Origin: Symbiodinium sp. CCMP2592
Lineage: Eukaryota > Sar > Dinophyceae > Suessiales > Symbiodiniaceae
DNA length: 64,000 bases
Direction of reading: 5' to 3'
NCBI GenBank assembly: GCA_905221615.1
Contig: CAJNDT010005913.1
Location: 62,001 to 126,000 of the forward strand
Part shown: piece after piece, positions 8,413-17,264 of the stretch
How positions within the stretch are numbered: position 1 is the first letter of the stretch
Layout: every line of letters starts with the position of its first letter
Made by a program: the position numbers and the translations under genes
Notes under the pieces: model-generated
Databases searched by the model: none
Seen by the model: only the letters and a program-made list of their open reading frames with translations
What the model was told of the DNA's origin: nothing

Positions 8413-9273
8413 ATGACAACACAGATGTACACCGATCAGTATCAAGTGATCGCGTTCTATAAGTTTGTCCACATCGACGACTGCGACACCTACGCGCCGA
8501 TCCTCAAGCAGCACATGCTCGATCGCGACATCATGGGAACCATCCTCCTCGCCGAGGAAGGCATCAACGGCACGATCTGCGGACTCCCACAAGCAATCGA
8601 AGAGATCGTCGACCTGATGCGTGCGCACACAGGTCTCGAGGACCTCCCATACAAGTCCAGCTACGCGCCAGGACATGTCTTCAATCGCGCCAAGGTCAAA
8701 GTCAAACCATCATTAATCAGTCTCGGCGCTGAAATCGATGAAACAATCGATCCCAACCAGCTCGTCGGTGAGTATGTCGATCCCAAAGACTGGAATGATC
8801 TGATCTCCGATCCAGAAGTCGTGCTGATCGACACCCGGAACGACTACGAGTACTACGCGGGAACATTCGAGGGCGCGATCGATCCAAAGATCACCCGCTT
8901 CCGCGATCTCCCGGAGTTCGTCAACAACAACTACGATCCTAAGGTCCACAAGAAAGTCGCGATGTTCTGCACCGGAGGCATCCGCTGCGAAAAATCAACC
9001 GCGTGGATGCTCCAGCAGGGGTACGAACATGTCTACCACCTCAAAGGCGGCATCCTCAAGTACCTTGAAGATGTCCCACAAGAGCAAAGCATGTGGAAAG
9101 GGGATTGCTATGTCTTCGACGAACGCGTCGGAGTCAACCACGATCTCCAACCATCAGATGAAGCAAAGTTCTGCCCAACCTGCGGACACGCGCTGACGAC
9201 CAAACTCCGCTGCGCCCCAGAATACATCCCAGGCGAGCGCTGCTCGTTCTGTCCAGCAGATTCAGATTCCTGA
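8413..9273 (+). CDS. trhO: tRNA uridine(34) hydroxylase TrhO (rhodanese family, UPF0176)
   Basis: 286 residues. The N-terminal UPF0176 domain is at about 10-100 (FYKFV; GTILLAEEGINGTICG). The rhodanese domain is at about 120-225, with the active-site loop CTGGIRCEK, whose first Cys is the catalytic residue. A C-terminal Cys-rich segment follows (CPTCGHAL...RC...CSFC). TrhO makes 5-hydroxyuridine at the wobble position of tRNAs with oxygen, the first step towards cmo5U-type modification. The length fits the family. The neighbouring tRNA-Ala(UGC) carries the kind of U34 this enzyme acts on. That adjacency may be chance. Confidence 0.93.
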   Translation: MTTQMYTDQYQVIAFYKFVHIDDCDTYAPILKQHMLDRDIMGTILLAEEGINGTICGLPQAIEEIVDLMRAHTGLEDLPYKSSYAPGHVFNRAKVKVKPSLISLGAEIDETIDPNQLVGEYVDPKDWNDLISDPEVVLIDTRNDYEYYAGTFEGAIDPKITRFRDLPEFVNNNYDPKVHKKVAMFCTGGIRCEKSTAWMLQQGYEHVYHLKGGILKYLEDVPQEQSMWKGDCYVFDERVGVNHDLQPSDEAKFCPTCGHALTTKLRCAPEYIPGERCSFCPADSDS

Positions 9274-10131
9274 TCAGTTCTTGGGTTTGGTCCCGAACAT
9301 CACCATGTTCCACGCCATCCGCCGGACCAGCGGAGTCCTTCCGAGGACATTGTCCATCGCCGCGAGCGGCTTCCACCACCAAAGTTTCTTCGGATCCTCC
9401 TTGAAGATCCGCTTCCAGTACCGATCGTCATTGGGTTTGACCGAATCGATCAGGTAGTACTTCAAGAACAGCACCAGCGAAGCAATCCAGAACTCGCGAT
9501 GCTGGACATCCTCGAAGTACTCTCCGAGCAGATCAACATCCTTGAAGGTCAACGGCTCTTCATCCGGAGTCCGCACGTCCGTCGCCATGTTCCGATACAC
9601 ATTAATGACCGGGTTGTACGCGAGCGGATCCCAGGTAAACACCCGACCACCAGGCTTGAGCGCCCGAAGCACCTGCTCGTACATCGCGCGTTTATCCGTC
9701 ACATGATGGATTGTGTTGGCGATGTACACCAGATCAAAGGTCCCCTCAGGAACATCGATCGTCTCACCCGCCGCGACAAGCCCATCGAGCTCTACGCCGT
9801 GGTGCTTTCCGAGCTCGATCGCTTTATCCACCATCCCTTGCGAGATGTCGCTCGTCGTGACCTTCGCGCCCTTGAGCGCGAAGTACACCGATGATTCCCC
9901 AAGCCCGGCGCCGACATCGAGCAGCTTCTTCCCATTCAGATCACCCATCATCTTCAAAATGAACTGATTCTCCGGAGCAGTGGGGGACTCAAACGCTTCA
10001 TACACATTGATATCTTCGATCGGAGTCGACTGCGCCCACTCGTCATGGAACGCGGCCTCATGCTCATGGATCGACTCCGTCGACTCATGTTTCTCGAAGA
10101 TCGGTTTCTCAAGTGTCTGTTGCTCGCTCAT
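9274..10131 (-). CDS. Class I SAM-dependent methyltransferase
   Basis: 285 residues. The SAM-binding motif I is 'KKLLDVGAGLGESSVYFA' (about 65-82), with an acidic residue closing strand 2 (VTTSDISQGMVDKA). Later motifs are FDLVYIANTIHHV and LRALKPGGRVFTWDPLAYNP. The C-terminal third (about 190-285) carries hydrophobic, aromatic-rich stretches that could be membrane-associated. It is the last gene of a minus-strand run and overlaps the preceding methyltransferase gene by 4 nt. Two methyltransferases behind GT2 and GT87 genes suggest methylation of a lipid-linked sugar or a quinone-like lipid. The substrate is not identifiable from sequence. Confidence 0.85.
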   Translation of the reverse strand: MSEQQTLEKPIFEKHESTESIHEHEAAFHDEWAQSTPIEDINVYEAFESPTAPENQFILKMMGDLNGKKLLDVGAGLGESSVYFALKGAKVTTSDISQGMVDKAIELGKHHGVELDGLVAAGETIDVPEGTFDLVYIANTIHHVTDKRAMYEQVLRALKPGGRVFTWDPLAYNPVINVYRNMATDVRTPDEEPLTFKDVDLLGEYFEDVQHREFWIASLVLFLKYYLIDSVKPNDDRYWKRIFKEDPKKLWWWKPLAAMDNVLGRTPLVRRMAWNMVMFGTKPKN

Positions 10132-10910
10132 GTTCCCTCAGCTTCCGTTTCCCGCTCGAGCACCGCGTAAATCGAAGATCCCGCGACCTGCTCAGGTAGT
10201 AGAGCATACTCCAAAGACATCACTCCCGCGATCATACCATGCACAGGACGCATCAATCCGCTCGGCGGATGGATGATCGTCGAACGCTTCATCCCGAGCT
10301 TGCCCGTGATCCACCCCGCCGCGAGCAATGCTCTGAAAGCGTATCCACATGATTTCAGCCGCAATCCAGCTCGCTCAGCGAGCGTTTGCATAGAGAATCG
10401 GTCGTATCGGAGGTAATGCCCGTAATGCTCGTCGTAGTTGCTCCAGAGCTCCATCCGCGCCGGCATCGTCACGATCACCCGCTCCAATGAAGGGGCTCGA
10501 TCCATCACGGCCTGCAAGAACTCATCCGGCTCCTCGATATGCTCAAGCACATCGAGCATTAGGATCGTCTTGAAGCGTCCGATCCAATCCGAATCAAGAT
10601 CAAAGAAATCCACGCCTGTCTGGAGATACTTCCCGATCCGATCATTCATCGCCGGAGACCGCTCAAGATCCACACCCCAACAGTCGAATCCCTGATCCCG
10701 GAGAGACTGCGTGACGACCCCTCGCGCGCATCCGATCTCCAATATCGGCGCTTGGATATCCGCGTGTTGCGAGACCAAGTTCTGGATGATGCGATTGCGT
10801 GCGATCGACCAGTAGTGATGCTCGATCCCGTCGGGATACGCATCAAGAAACGAACCATGCTCGGATTGTGAACTCACCGGATGATCCAGTTGAGCCTCCG
10901 CGCTGCTCAT
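10128..10910 (-). CDS. Class I SAM-dependent methyltransferase (Methyltransf_23-like)
   Basis: 260 residues from the ATG at 10910. This start overlaps the stop of the GT2 gene in an ATGA, so I prefer it over the longer frame to 10955. Motif I is 'APILEIGCARGVVTQSLRDQ'. Then come FDCWGVDLE, ILMLDVLEHIEEPDEFLQ and a motif-III strand, 'LERVIVTMPARMELWSNYDE'. This set with 'YGHYLRYDRFS' is typical of methyltransferases in cell-surface glycan and polyprenyl-glycan clusters. The likely job is methylation of a sugar or lipid intermediate made with the overlapping GT2 gene product (inference). Confidence 0.85.
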   Translation of the reverse strand: MSSAEAQLDHPVSSQSEHGSFLDAYPDGIEHHYWSIARNRIIQNLVSQHADIQAPILEIGCARGVVTQSLRDQGFDCWGVDLERSPAMNDRIGKYLQTGVDFFDLDSDWIGRFKTILMLDVLEHIEEPDEFLQAVMDRAPSLERVIVTMPARMELWSNYDEHYGHYLRYDRFSMQTLAERAGLRLKSCGYAFRALLAAGWITGKLGMKRSTIIHPPSGLMRPVHGMIAGVMSLEYALLPEQVAGSSIYAVLERETEAEGT

Positions 10911-12031
10911 GCTGTGGTGCTCTCTTCTTCCAGAACCTGAGCCGCCGATGCCCAACCATCGACAGGACGCTTCGCGAGAAACACCTTGGGTTCGCTGATC
11001 GTCGATGAATCCACGACCCGATCACCCATCGCGGTCCGCTTCGCGAGCGCGACCTCTGGGATCTTCTGCTTGAACCGCTTGGGATCGATGTTGTGCGTCT
11101 GCGACACCCAGTAGAGCGGTCGCCCCTGCCCCTGCTCGAACACGCGCCCCACATACTGACCGATCACCGCGATCGACATCAAGATCAATCCCGTATACAT
11201 CGTCATGAGGAACACCGCTGAGGTCCAGCCCGGCTCGTTGATCCCGCTCACGAAGAACACGATCATCGAATACACCAGATACGCAAGACCCAAACCCCAG
11301 GTCAGACCCGCGGCCCACATGATCGAGCGTATCGGAGCCGAGGACATGCTGAACACCGCATCCGCTGCGAGCTTGAGCATCTTCATGAACGGATACTTGC
11401 TCTCGCCCGCATGACGCACATCCCGATCATACTGCAGGATGCACTGCTCGAATCCCAGATGCGTGAACATCCCACGCAAGAAACGATGAGGCTCACGAAA
11501 CGCACGCATCGTGTCCGCGACCGGCTTGGTCACACAGCGGAAATCCCCCGCGTTCTCAACAACCTTCACATCCCCGATCTTGCGAAGCATCGCGTAGAAC
11601 AACTTTGCCGTCCAGAGTTTGAACTTCGTCTCGCCGGGACGCTGTGTCCGCTGCGCGTGGACGATGTCGAACCCTTCATCAATCAGTCCGAGCATCCGAG
11701 CGATGACCTCAGGAGGGTCCTGTAGATCAGCATCGATGATCACCACCGCATCGCCGTGGGCGAAGTCCAGCCCAGCTGTCACCGCGACCTGATGCCCGCG
11801 ATTGCGCGCGAGGTTGATGACCTTGACCCTGCTGTCATTGACCGCGAGTGCCGCGAGTATGTTGGAGGTCCGATCCGAGGAGCAGTCGTTAACGAAGACC
11901 CATTCGTGGTCCCAACCCTCGATCGCGTCCGCCGCCGCAATGCTCCGCTTGTAGAACTCAGGGAGGACCTCTTCCTCGTTGTAACAAGGCACGATGATCG
12001 ACACAAGCTTGTTCGATTCAGCAGACTTCAC
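10907..12031 (-). CDS. GT2 family polyprenyl-phosphate glycosyltransferase (DPM1/GtrB-like)
   Basis: About 374 residues. The GT-A domain at about 8-230 shows VSIIVPCYNEEEVLPEF, VNDCSSDRT, the DxD motif in IDADLQDPPEVI and the C-terminal 'VRHAGESKYPFMKM'. Two transmembrane helices follow (about 240-262 and 275-300), then a cytoplasmic tail. This is the architecture of GtrB/Dpm1-like enzymes that load a sugar from a nucleotide donor onto polyprenyl phosphate at the inner membrane. I prefer the GTG at 12031, which has AGGGG about 8 nt upstream. The frame runs to a TTG at 12091. The next upstream gene is a GT87 glycosyltransferase, which typically uses polyprenyl-phosphate sugars as donors, so the pair makes biochemical sense. 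Confidence 0.88.
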   Translation of the reverse strand: MKSAESNKLVSIIVPCYNEEEVLPEFYKRSIAAADAIEGWDHEWVFVNDCSSDRTSNILAALAVNDSRVKVINLARNRGHQVAVTAGLDFAHGDAVVIIDADLQDPPEVIARMLGLIDEGFDIVHAQRTQRPGETKFKLWTAKLFYAMLRKIGDVKVVENAGDFRCVTKPVADTMRAFREPHRFLRGMFTHLGFEQCILQYDRDVRHAGESKYPFMKMLKLAADAVFSMSSAPIRSIMWAAGLTWGLGLAYLVYSMIVFFVSGINEPGWTSAVFLMTMYTGLILMSIAVIGQYVGRVFEQGQGRPLYWVSQTHNIDPKRFKQKIPEVALAKRTAMGDRVVDSSTISEPKVFLAKRPVDGWASAAQVLEEESTTA

Positions 12032-12142
12032 CAGAGCGTCCCCTATCTCAGCGTGCCGCGGAGAACTCCACAGCTCGATCAGTGACCACAAGTATAGCCG
12101 ACCACGACGGGGTTTACCCCCAGCCCAATCGCCTCACTAGCC

Positions 12143-13486
12143 TCACTTGAGATCAGAATTTTGCCCATTGTCTGGGAGTTCTCGGACGATTCCGAGCCCC
12201 ACCCAGAGCGTGGTGAAGAACAACGCGAGCAGCGCCCACATCGCACCGCCGATCGCCCTCCATTGCATCGTGAGCTGCTCGTACTGCTCCCCGCCAGGCG
12301 GGAAGGTCATCGAGACCCAGAACAGAAACAACAAGATCCCGACCGGGATTTTCCGCTTCTTCGGGATCTTTGTGTGCAGAACCGCCGACGCAAGCGCGAC
12401 GACGATGATCGCGAGGAAGAAGTGACGCACCGTGGACTGCGGTGAGAAGATCAACATCCCGACAATCAACCCCGCCCATTCGAACCCAACGAGCCCACGC
12501 CCGCGAGCCCTCGCATCGTCATGCTTGACCGATCGTCCCTTGAACAGCGACACACCACGCTTGAGGTACATCATCCATCCCACCGCGACAATCAGACCGA
12601 TCATCGCGAGTGTCCCGAGTTTGATAACCGATTCGCTGAGTCCCCAGTGGATCTGCGCACGCGCGAGCACGCTGGGGATCGTTACGCTCCGCTCCCACTC
12701 GAGCGGATACAACCCCGACTCGATCGCGGCGTTCGTTTGCTCCACGCCTACCAAGCCGCCGACCCACCCGAGCACAGTACCGAGATACTCCATGTTGCGA
12801 TCGAATCCCCAGATCAATGCGCCGAACATCGCAAAGAATACCGTCCCCAGCACAAAGCCGATCAGATTCTTCACACGCCCCCGAGCAATCAGATACGGCA
12901 GAAACACAATCCCCTGCAGCTTCACATTCACCGATCCCCCAAGCATAAAGCCCGCAAGGATCGGTCGCTTTGCGATCCACATGAGTCCGAGCATCATCCA
13001 GATCATCACAAATGCATCGGACTGCCCCATCCGAACCTCGCTGCGGAGCTTGTCCATGAACACGAGCACAACAAGGAACGACACACCCACCAGCAGGTTC
13101 GCATTTGCTTTCATCCCGAGCCGGGTGATGGACTCGCGCACCGCGATATACACGCACAGCACGATGAGCAGCGTATTGATCACGCTCCACGCAGCGCCCG
13201 CGCCTCCCAGTCCCATCCACACCAACGGCGACAGCACCACCGCAAACAAAGGGAAATACGCGTACCAGTGCACTCCAGTAAACGGCTCTCCAGAGGTATA
13301 GATATTCTGATCGTGCACCACACCGTATGCGGCGTAATAGAAATGTTTAAAGTCCCCGCTTGTTGGTTCGTTGAGAAACCGAATCACGCTCTCAGCGCCG
13401 ACAACGACAAAGAACCCGATCATCAGGATCAGGAGCAGCCAATATTTAAGCGTCAGACGCTGACCTGTCCCCACAGAGCGCGTCAT
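12143..13486 (-). CDS. GT87-like (DUF2029) integral membrane glycosyltransferase
   Basis: 447 residues with about ten hydrophobic helices. A first helix (LTLKYWLLLILMIGFFVVVG) is followed by a periplasmic loop with 'TSGDFKHFYYAAYGVVHDQN', the acidic site expected for GT-C enzymes. Next come 'YAYFPLFAVVLSPLVW' and the 'GFMLGGSVNVKLQGIVFLPY' segment (G-x-x-x-K-x-Q/P) typical of DUF2029. These enzymes use polyprenyl-phosphate sugar donors on the outer face of the inner membrane, as PimE-type mannosyltransferases do. The ATG at 13486 overlaps the fumarylacetoacetase stop (ATGA). The coupling to a catabolic gene is odd and may only reflect operon packing. Confidence 0.82.
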   Translation of the reverse strand: MTRSVGTGQRLTLKYWLLLILMIGFFVVVGAESVIRFLNEPTSGDFKHFYYAAYGVVHDQNIYTSGEPFTGVHWYAYFPLFAVVLSPLVWMGLGGAGAAWSVINTLLIVLCVYIAVRESITRLGMKANANLLVGVSFLVVLVFMDKLRSEVRMGQSDAFVMIWMMLGLMWIAKRPILAGFMLGGSVNVKLQGIVFLPYLIARGRVKNLIGFVLGTVFFAMFGALIWGFDRNMEYLGTVLGWVGGLVGVEQTNAAIESGLYPLEWERSVTIPSVLARAQIHWGLSESVIKLGTLAMIGLIVAVGWMMYLKRGVSLFKGRSVKHDDARARGRGLVGFEWAGLIVGMLIFSPQSTVRHFFLAIIVVALASAVLHTKIPKKRKIPVGILLFLFWVSMTFPPGGEQYEQLTMQWRAIGGAMWALLALFFTTLWVGLGIVRELPDNGQNSDLK

Positions 13487-14868
13487 ACCGAACGAGCCGC
13501 CTCGATAATCCCTCGGCACTCACCAAAACCAATGCGCCGATATCCCTCACGCTCGCAGTACGCCTTCATGATGATCTCGTCACCATCAGCAATGAACTTC
13601 CGCTCCTCGCCAGTTGGCAACACAATCGGAGTCCGCTGTGTCCCTGGCACCGAGATCGGCGGATTTGCGAACGGATCACCATCCCAGGTCAACTCGAGCA
13701 TCGAACCACGCGAGTCACGCGTCGTCCCAGAGATTGTTCCAGATCCGAGCAGATCACCTGGCTGCAGATTACAACCATTGACCGAGTGATGCGTGACCAT
13801 CTGCGCCACAGTCCAGTACATATCCTTGAAGTTGCCCTTCGAGAGCTTGATCGGATCCATCCCCTGCTCACGCATCTTCTCAGACGCGAGCCAAACCTCA
13901 ACCGTGATATCAAATCCGCCGCTCTTGCGATTCTCGTCGCTGTCCATGTAACCCAGCGGCTGAGGATCACCAGCATCCCGCTCCTGCGCCCCACAACGGA
14001 ACGGCGCCAGCGCCTCCATCGTCACAATAAACGGCGAGATCGTGCTCGCAAAGTTCTTCGCAAGGAACGGCCCAAGCGGGACATACTCCCACTTCTGAAG
14101 ATCACGCGCCGACCAATCATTCAAGATACACAACCCAAGGATGTGGTCTTCCGCATCCTTGATATCGATCGGCTCACCAAGCTTGTTTCCGCGTCCGATG
14201 AACGCGCCCATCTCCATCTCATAGTCGAGCAGTTTGCAAGGACCAAAGCTCGGAGATCCACCTTCTTCCGCAGGCGCCTGCTGACCAACCGGACGCTTGA
14301 TCGAGGTTCCTGAAGGAATGATCGACGACGCTCGGCCGTGGTATCCGATCGGGATGTGCTTGTAGTTTGGGAGCAGCGGATTGTCAGGACGGAACATGGA
14401 CCCGACATTCGTCGCGTGATAGAGCGAAGCATAAAAATCCGTGTAATCCCCGATCGGATCGATCAGAGGCAGCGACATCATCGAATCATCACGAGGGATC
14501 ACGATCTCATCACGCAGCGGATGATTCTGCAGCGCGTCGTTGTCCTTGCGGAGCAAGCCCTGGACCTTCTTGCGTAGACCACTCCACTTGCCCTCAGCAA
14601 CGATCTGATCCACAGCGACGAAGTCCCAGTCCGAATCGTCCTCCGGAGCGAGCTCAGTCATCGAGAGCCGATTGAGATCCAGCAGCATGTCCCCGATCGC
14701 GACAACAGCCGAAAGCGTGAACTCATCACCAGTCTCCGAATCCTCAACACGGCGAATCACCGTCGCGAGCGGGAGATTCTGGATCGGGAAGTCCGTCGAG
14801 GGATCGTTCGCGCTCTCCACCCAAGACTCGAGTTTGGGATCATGTGTCTCATCAATCGCGTATGGCAT
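13483..14868 (-). CDS. fahA: Fumarylacetoacetase
   Basis: 461 residues, a little longer than usual for bacteria. The N-terminal SH3-like domain lies at about 1-120. The catalytic FAH domain shows PDNPLLPNYKHIPIGYHGRA, 'DYEMEMGAFIGRGNKLG' (metal-binding acidic residues), 'NDWSARDLQKWEYVPLGPF' and 'TVAQMVTHHSVNGCNLQPGD' followed by LLGSGTISG. The enzyme hydrolyses fumarylacetoacetate to fumarate and acetoacetate, the last step of tyrosine/homogentisate degradation. AAAGGTG precedes the ATG. No homogentisate dioxygenase or HPPD gene is in the window. The MFS transporter and orphan gene just upstream may belong to the same pathway. Confidence 0.95.
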   Translation of the reverse strand: MPYAIDETHDPKLESWVESANDPSTDFPIQNLPLATVIRRVEDSETGDEFTLSAVVAIGDMLLDLNRLSMTELAPEDDSDWDFVAVDQIVAEGKWSGLRKKVQGLLRKDNDALQNHPLRDEIVIPRDDSMMSLPLIDPIGDYTDFYASLYHATNVGSMFRPDNPLLPNYKHIPIGYHGRASSIIPSGTSIKRPVGQQAPAEEGGSPSFGPCKLLDYEMEMGAFIGRGNKLGEPIDIKDAEDHILGLCILNDWSARDLQKWEYVPLGPFLAKNFASTISPFIVTMEALAPFRCGAQERDAGDPQPLGYMDSDENRKSGGFDITVEVWLASEKMREQGMDPIKLSKGNFKDMYWTVAQMVTHHSVNGCNLQPGDLLGSGTISGTTRDSRGSMLELTWDGDPFANPPISVPGTQRTPIVLPTGEERKFIADGDEIIMKAYCEREGYRRIGFGECRGIIEAARSV

Positions 14869-14892
14869 TCAAGCACCTTTCAGACTTAAGCA

Positions 14893-16251
14893 TTACAACT
14901 CAACTTCGTGCATATCCACTGGATCGGGATCTGGAGTCAGATCAGGATCAGCCGGCGGAGTCGGTCTCTTGAGCATAGCCGTCGCGAACATCAACGGCAC
15001 ACACCAGATCGCAAAGCTCAACAGCACCGGACCGAAATCCTCGCCCGCAAGCTCGTACCACTTCCCAGCGAGATACGGCGCCAGTCCAGTCGCCGCCACC
15101 CCGAAACTCGTCATAAATCCGCGGATCGCACCGTGGTGCGTGCGTCCAAAGAATCGCGCCACCGCCGGAGATCCAACCGCGACCGAGACCGCCATCCCCA
15201 AGCCATAGATCAGCATGCCGACCTTCATCGTGAAAACCACATCCGCAGTGCGTCCAGTCGCTCCATACCAGCACACCAACGATCCAAGCATCATCAGGAA
15301 GGGGGCAATCGGGAGCAAGACACGCGCTCGAAACTTATCCGCGAGCCAGCCTGTGCAAAGCATCCCCAAACCAAAGCTGATCGCCCACATCTGATTCGCG
15401 CCAGCTGCTTGTGCTTCTGTGCCTTCAGCACCGCCGACACGGATGATCTCTTGCATATGAAACAGCAGCGCCGTTCCGATGCACCCTGAAGTACACGAGA
15501 GCGTGAGCAGAATCCAGAACGAGAGCGTCGCGCGAGCTTGTGCTGCTGTGAACGCAGGATCCCCGATCGGAGCACTCCCGCCGTGCGCGACATCATGATA
15601 CAGGTGCTCCGATGCATCGCCGTCCAGATGCTGACCGATGTCCTCGGGTTTGTTGCGAAACACAAACACGATCAAAGGCATCAGAACGACGACCACGCCA
15701 ATCCCCAGATACAGCATCGTCTGCGATGGACCAAACTCCCCGATCATCCACGCGACAGGTTTGGGAAGAATCGCGGACCCCAGCGCAAACCCACCCACAG
15801 CGAGCACCGAATGCGCCATGCCGAGCTTGCGCTCAAACCACATCGCGATCGTGTGTCCGCTGAGCATCCCAAGCGATCCCTGTCCGAGGAATCGGATACA
15901 GAAGAACCCAATCCCCAGCGTGATGATCCCTGTCGCCCAGTTGAGCGCGATCAGCGCCATCGCGTACAGAATCAGAATCACCGCCGCGACAATCCGAATC
16001 CCAAACTTATCCGCGGCTTTCCCCACCCAAGACAACGGGAATGCCGCGATGATCGTCCCGACCGTGTACGCGAGCGAGAGCTGTGCCACGCTCAATCCGA
16101 GCTTCTCACGAAACGACAGATTAAACAGAGACACGATCACCGTCTGCGAGGGCATCGTCGCCATCGCCATCAGCACCGCGACGCCCAGCATCACCCAGCC
16201 GTAGAAAAACCGCGCTGGTTTGGAAACAGATTCGTTTGTTTGATCGCTCAA
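14893..16251 (-). CDS. MFS transporter
   Basis: 452 residues with about 12 hydrophobic helices in two halves. The MFS loop signature is present in the SWVGKAADKFG...RIVAAV region. It looks closest to the monocarboxylate/oxalate-formate type of MFS: 'FYGWVMLGVAVLMAMATMPS' opens the protein and 'AISFGLGMLCTGWLADKFRA' lies in the second half. The start is a TTG whose last bases form the upstream gene's stop (TTGA). The next good Met is within the first helix, so a non-ATG start is well supported. It lies 24 nt before fumarylacetoacetase. Import or export of an organic acid linked to tyrosine breakdown is a reasonable inference. The substrate is unproven. Confidence 0.85.
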   Translation of the reverse strand: MSDQTNESVSKPARFFYGWVMLGVAVLMAMATMPSQTVIVSLFNLSFREKLGLSVAQLSLAYTVGTIIAAFPLSWVGKAADKFGIRIVAAVILILYAMALIALNWATGIITLGIGFFCIRFLGQGSLGMLSGHTIAMWFERKLGMAHSVLAVGGFALGSAILPKPVAWMIGEFGPSQTMLYLGIGVVVVLMPLIVFVFRNKPEDIGQHLDGDASEHLYHDVAHGGSAPIGDPAFTAAQARATLSFWILLTLSCTSGCIGTALLFHMQEIIRVGGAEGTEAQAAGANQMWAISFGLGMLCTGWLADKFRARVLLPIAPFLMMLGSLVCWYGATGRTADVVFTMKVGMLIYGLGMAVSVAVGSPAVARFFGRTHHGAIRGFMTSFGVAATGLAPYLAGKWYELAGEDFGPVLLSFAIWCVPLMFATAMLKRPTPPADPDLTPDPDPVDMHEVEL

Positions 16252-17219
16252 AGCAGTCCCATCGCCTTCAGATCCGCGATCGGCTCATCAATCGAACAAC
16301 TCCCATAGCTCGTCGCGAATCCCTCACGCATCTGTCCGAGCTCGATCGTCGAGACTTTCGTCCCCTTGTGCGTAACACTCTGATCCTCGAAAACAAACGC
16401 CTTGGGATCCATCTCTTCCAGAATCCCAACAACTGTACCCAGCTCCGGTTTCTTCGTTGCGCGGACATACGCCGCCGCAAAGAACACATTGATAAAGCCG
16501 TGCATCACACCGCGCGGCGCGTCGTCCTCGTAGGTCAGCGCATGCTCCGCACGGATCGGGTGATGCAATCCCGCAGTGCACTTAAACGGCACATTGGCGT
16601 TCTTGCACGCGAGCATGAACTCCGCGATGTTCTCACAACTCGGGAACATGCTTGGTTCCACCCCGCCGCAGCGGATCTTCGCGAGGACTCCCGATCCCGA
16701 CATCGCCGCGATGAGCCCGCGTGGATCGCCGTTCATGATGATGTCCTGAGGAACCTCGAAAGCTGTGTCGATCATCTCCGGAATAATCTCCAGAGCGTCG
16801 TCAATCTCATCCGGAGTACTCACACGCATCTCGATCGCATCTACCAATGCCAAGCCGTGCGCCTCATCGTCGTGGTGCTCGTTGAACTTGTAGATCAACT
16901 CGAGGTTCTCTTGCAGATCACCGATGATGATCCCCGAAATCTGCCAAGGCTCCAGCACATCCGCGTGCTCGCGATACCCACTCGTCGCGTGCGTGCCAGG
17001 CATGAGCATCGCGCCGTGCTTCGTCAGCTCATCGAGCTTCGGAACCGGACAGATGAAGCGTCCGACAAAGTCCGCGTGCTGAGCGCGGAGATACTTCGCG
17101 TAGTTCTCTGTTGCTCGATTCATCGGGAGTTGACTCGGAGGGAACAGCCCCGCGTAGTCGATCAAACCACCCATCAATGTCTGGACACTCGAGAGCACAC
17201 TTGTTTCAGAATCGGTCAT
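16248..17219 (-). CDS. Conserved protein of unknown function ('LIDYAGLFPP' type)
   Basis: 323 residues from the ATG at 17219. An upstream TTG at 17249 is less likely. I do not recognise an assigned function. Distinct blocks are LMGGLIDYAGLFPPSQLPM near the N-terminus, FVGRFICPVPKLDEL, IPEMIDTAFEVPQDI, 'AKIRCGGVEPSMFPS' and 'FKCTAGLHHPIRAEHALTY', then HGFINVFFAAAYV. The alternation of strands and helices and the conserved K/R-C-GG and HH-P motifs suggest a TIM-barrel-like enzyme, with His and Cys as possible active-site residues. It overlaps the MFS gene by 4 nt and is followed by fumarylacetoacetase, which suggests a step near tyrosine/homogentisate catabolism. No signal peptide is seen, so it is cytoplasmic. 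Confidence 0.75.
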   Translation of the reverse strand: MTDSETSVLSSVQTLMGGLIDYAGLFPPSQLPMNRATENYAKYLRAQHADFVGRFICPVPKLDELTKHGAMLMPGTHATSGYREHADVLEPWQISGIIIGDLQENLELIYKFNEHHDDEAHGLALVDAIEMRVSTPDEIDDALEIIPEMIDTAFEVPQDIIMNGDPRGLIAAMSGSGVLAKIRCGGVEPSMFPSCENIAEFMLACKNANVPFKCTAGLHHPIRAEHALTYEDDAPRGVMHGFINVFFAAAYVRATKKPELGTVVGILEEMDPKAFVFEDQSVTHKGTKVSTIELGQMREGFATSYGSCSIDEPIADLKAMGLL

Positions 17220-17264
17220 GCACAACAGTAGGGGATCGGCGCGGATCAACCCATCACAAATCTC

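Noticed and set aside
12032-12091. TTG start 20 codons upstream of the GT2 call
   Set aside because: The GTG at 12031 has a better ribosome site and the domain begins directly after it.
12521-13789. 422-codon plus-strand ORF
   Set aside because: Antisense shadow of the GT87 and fumarylacetoacetase genes; no homology-like features.
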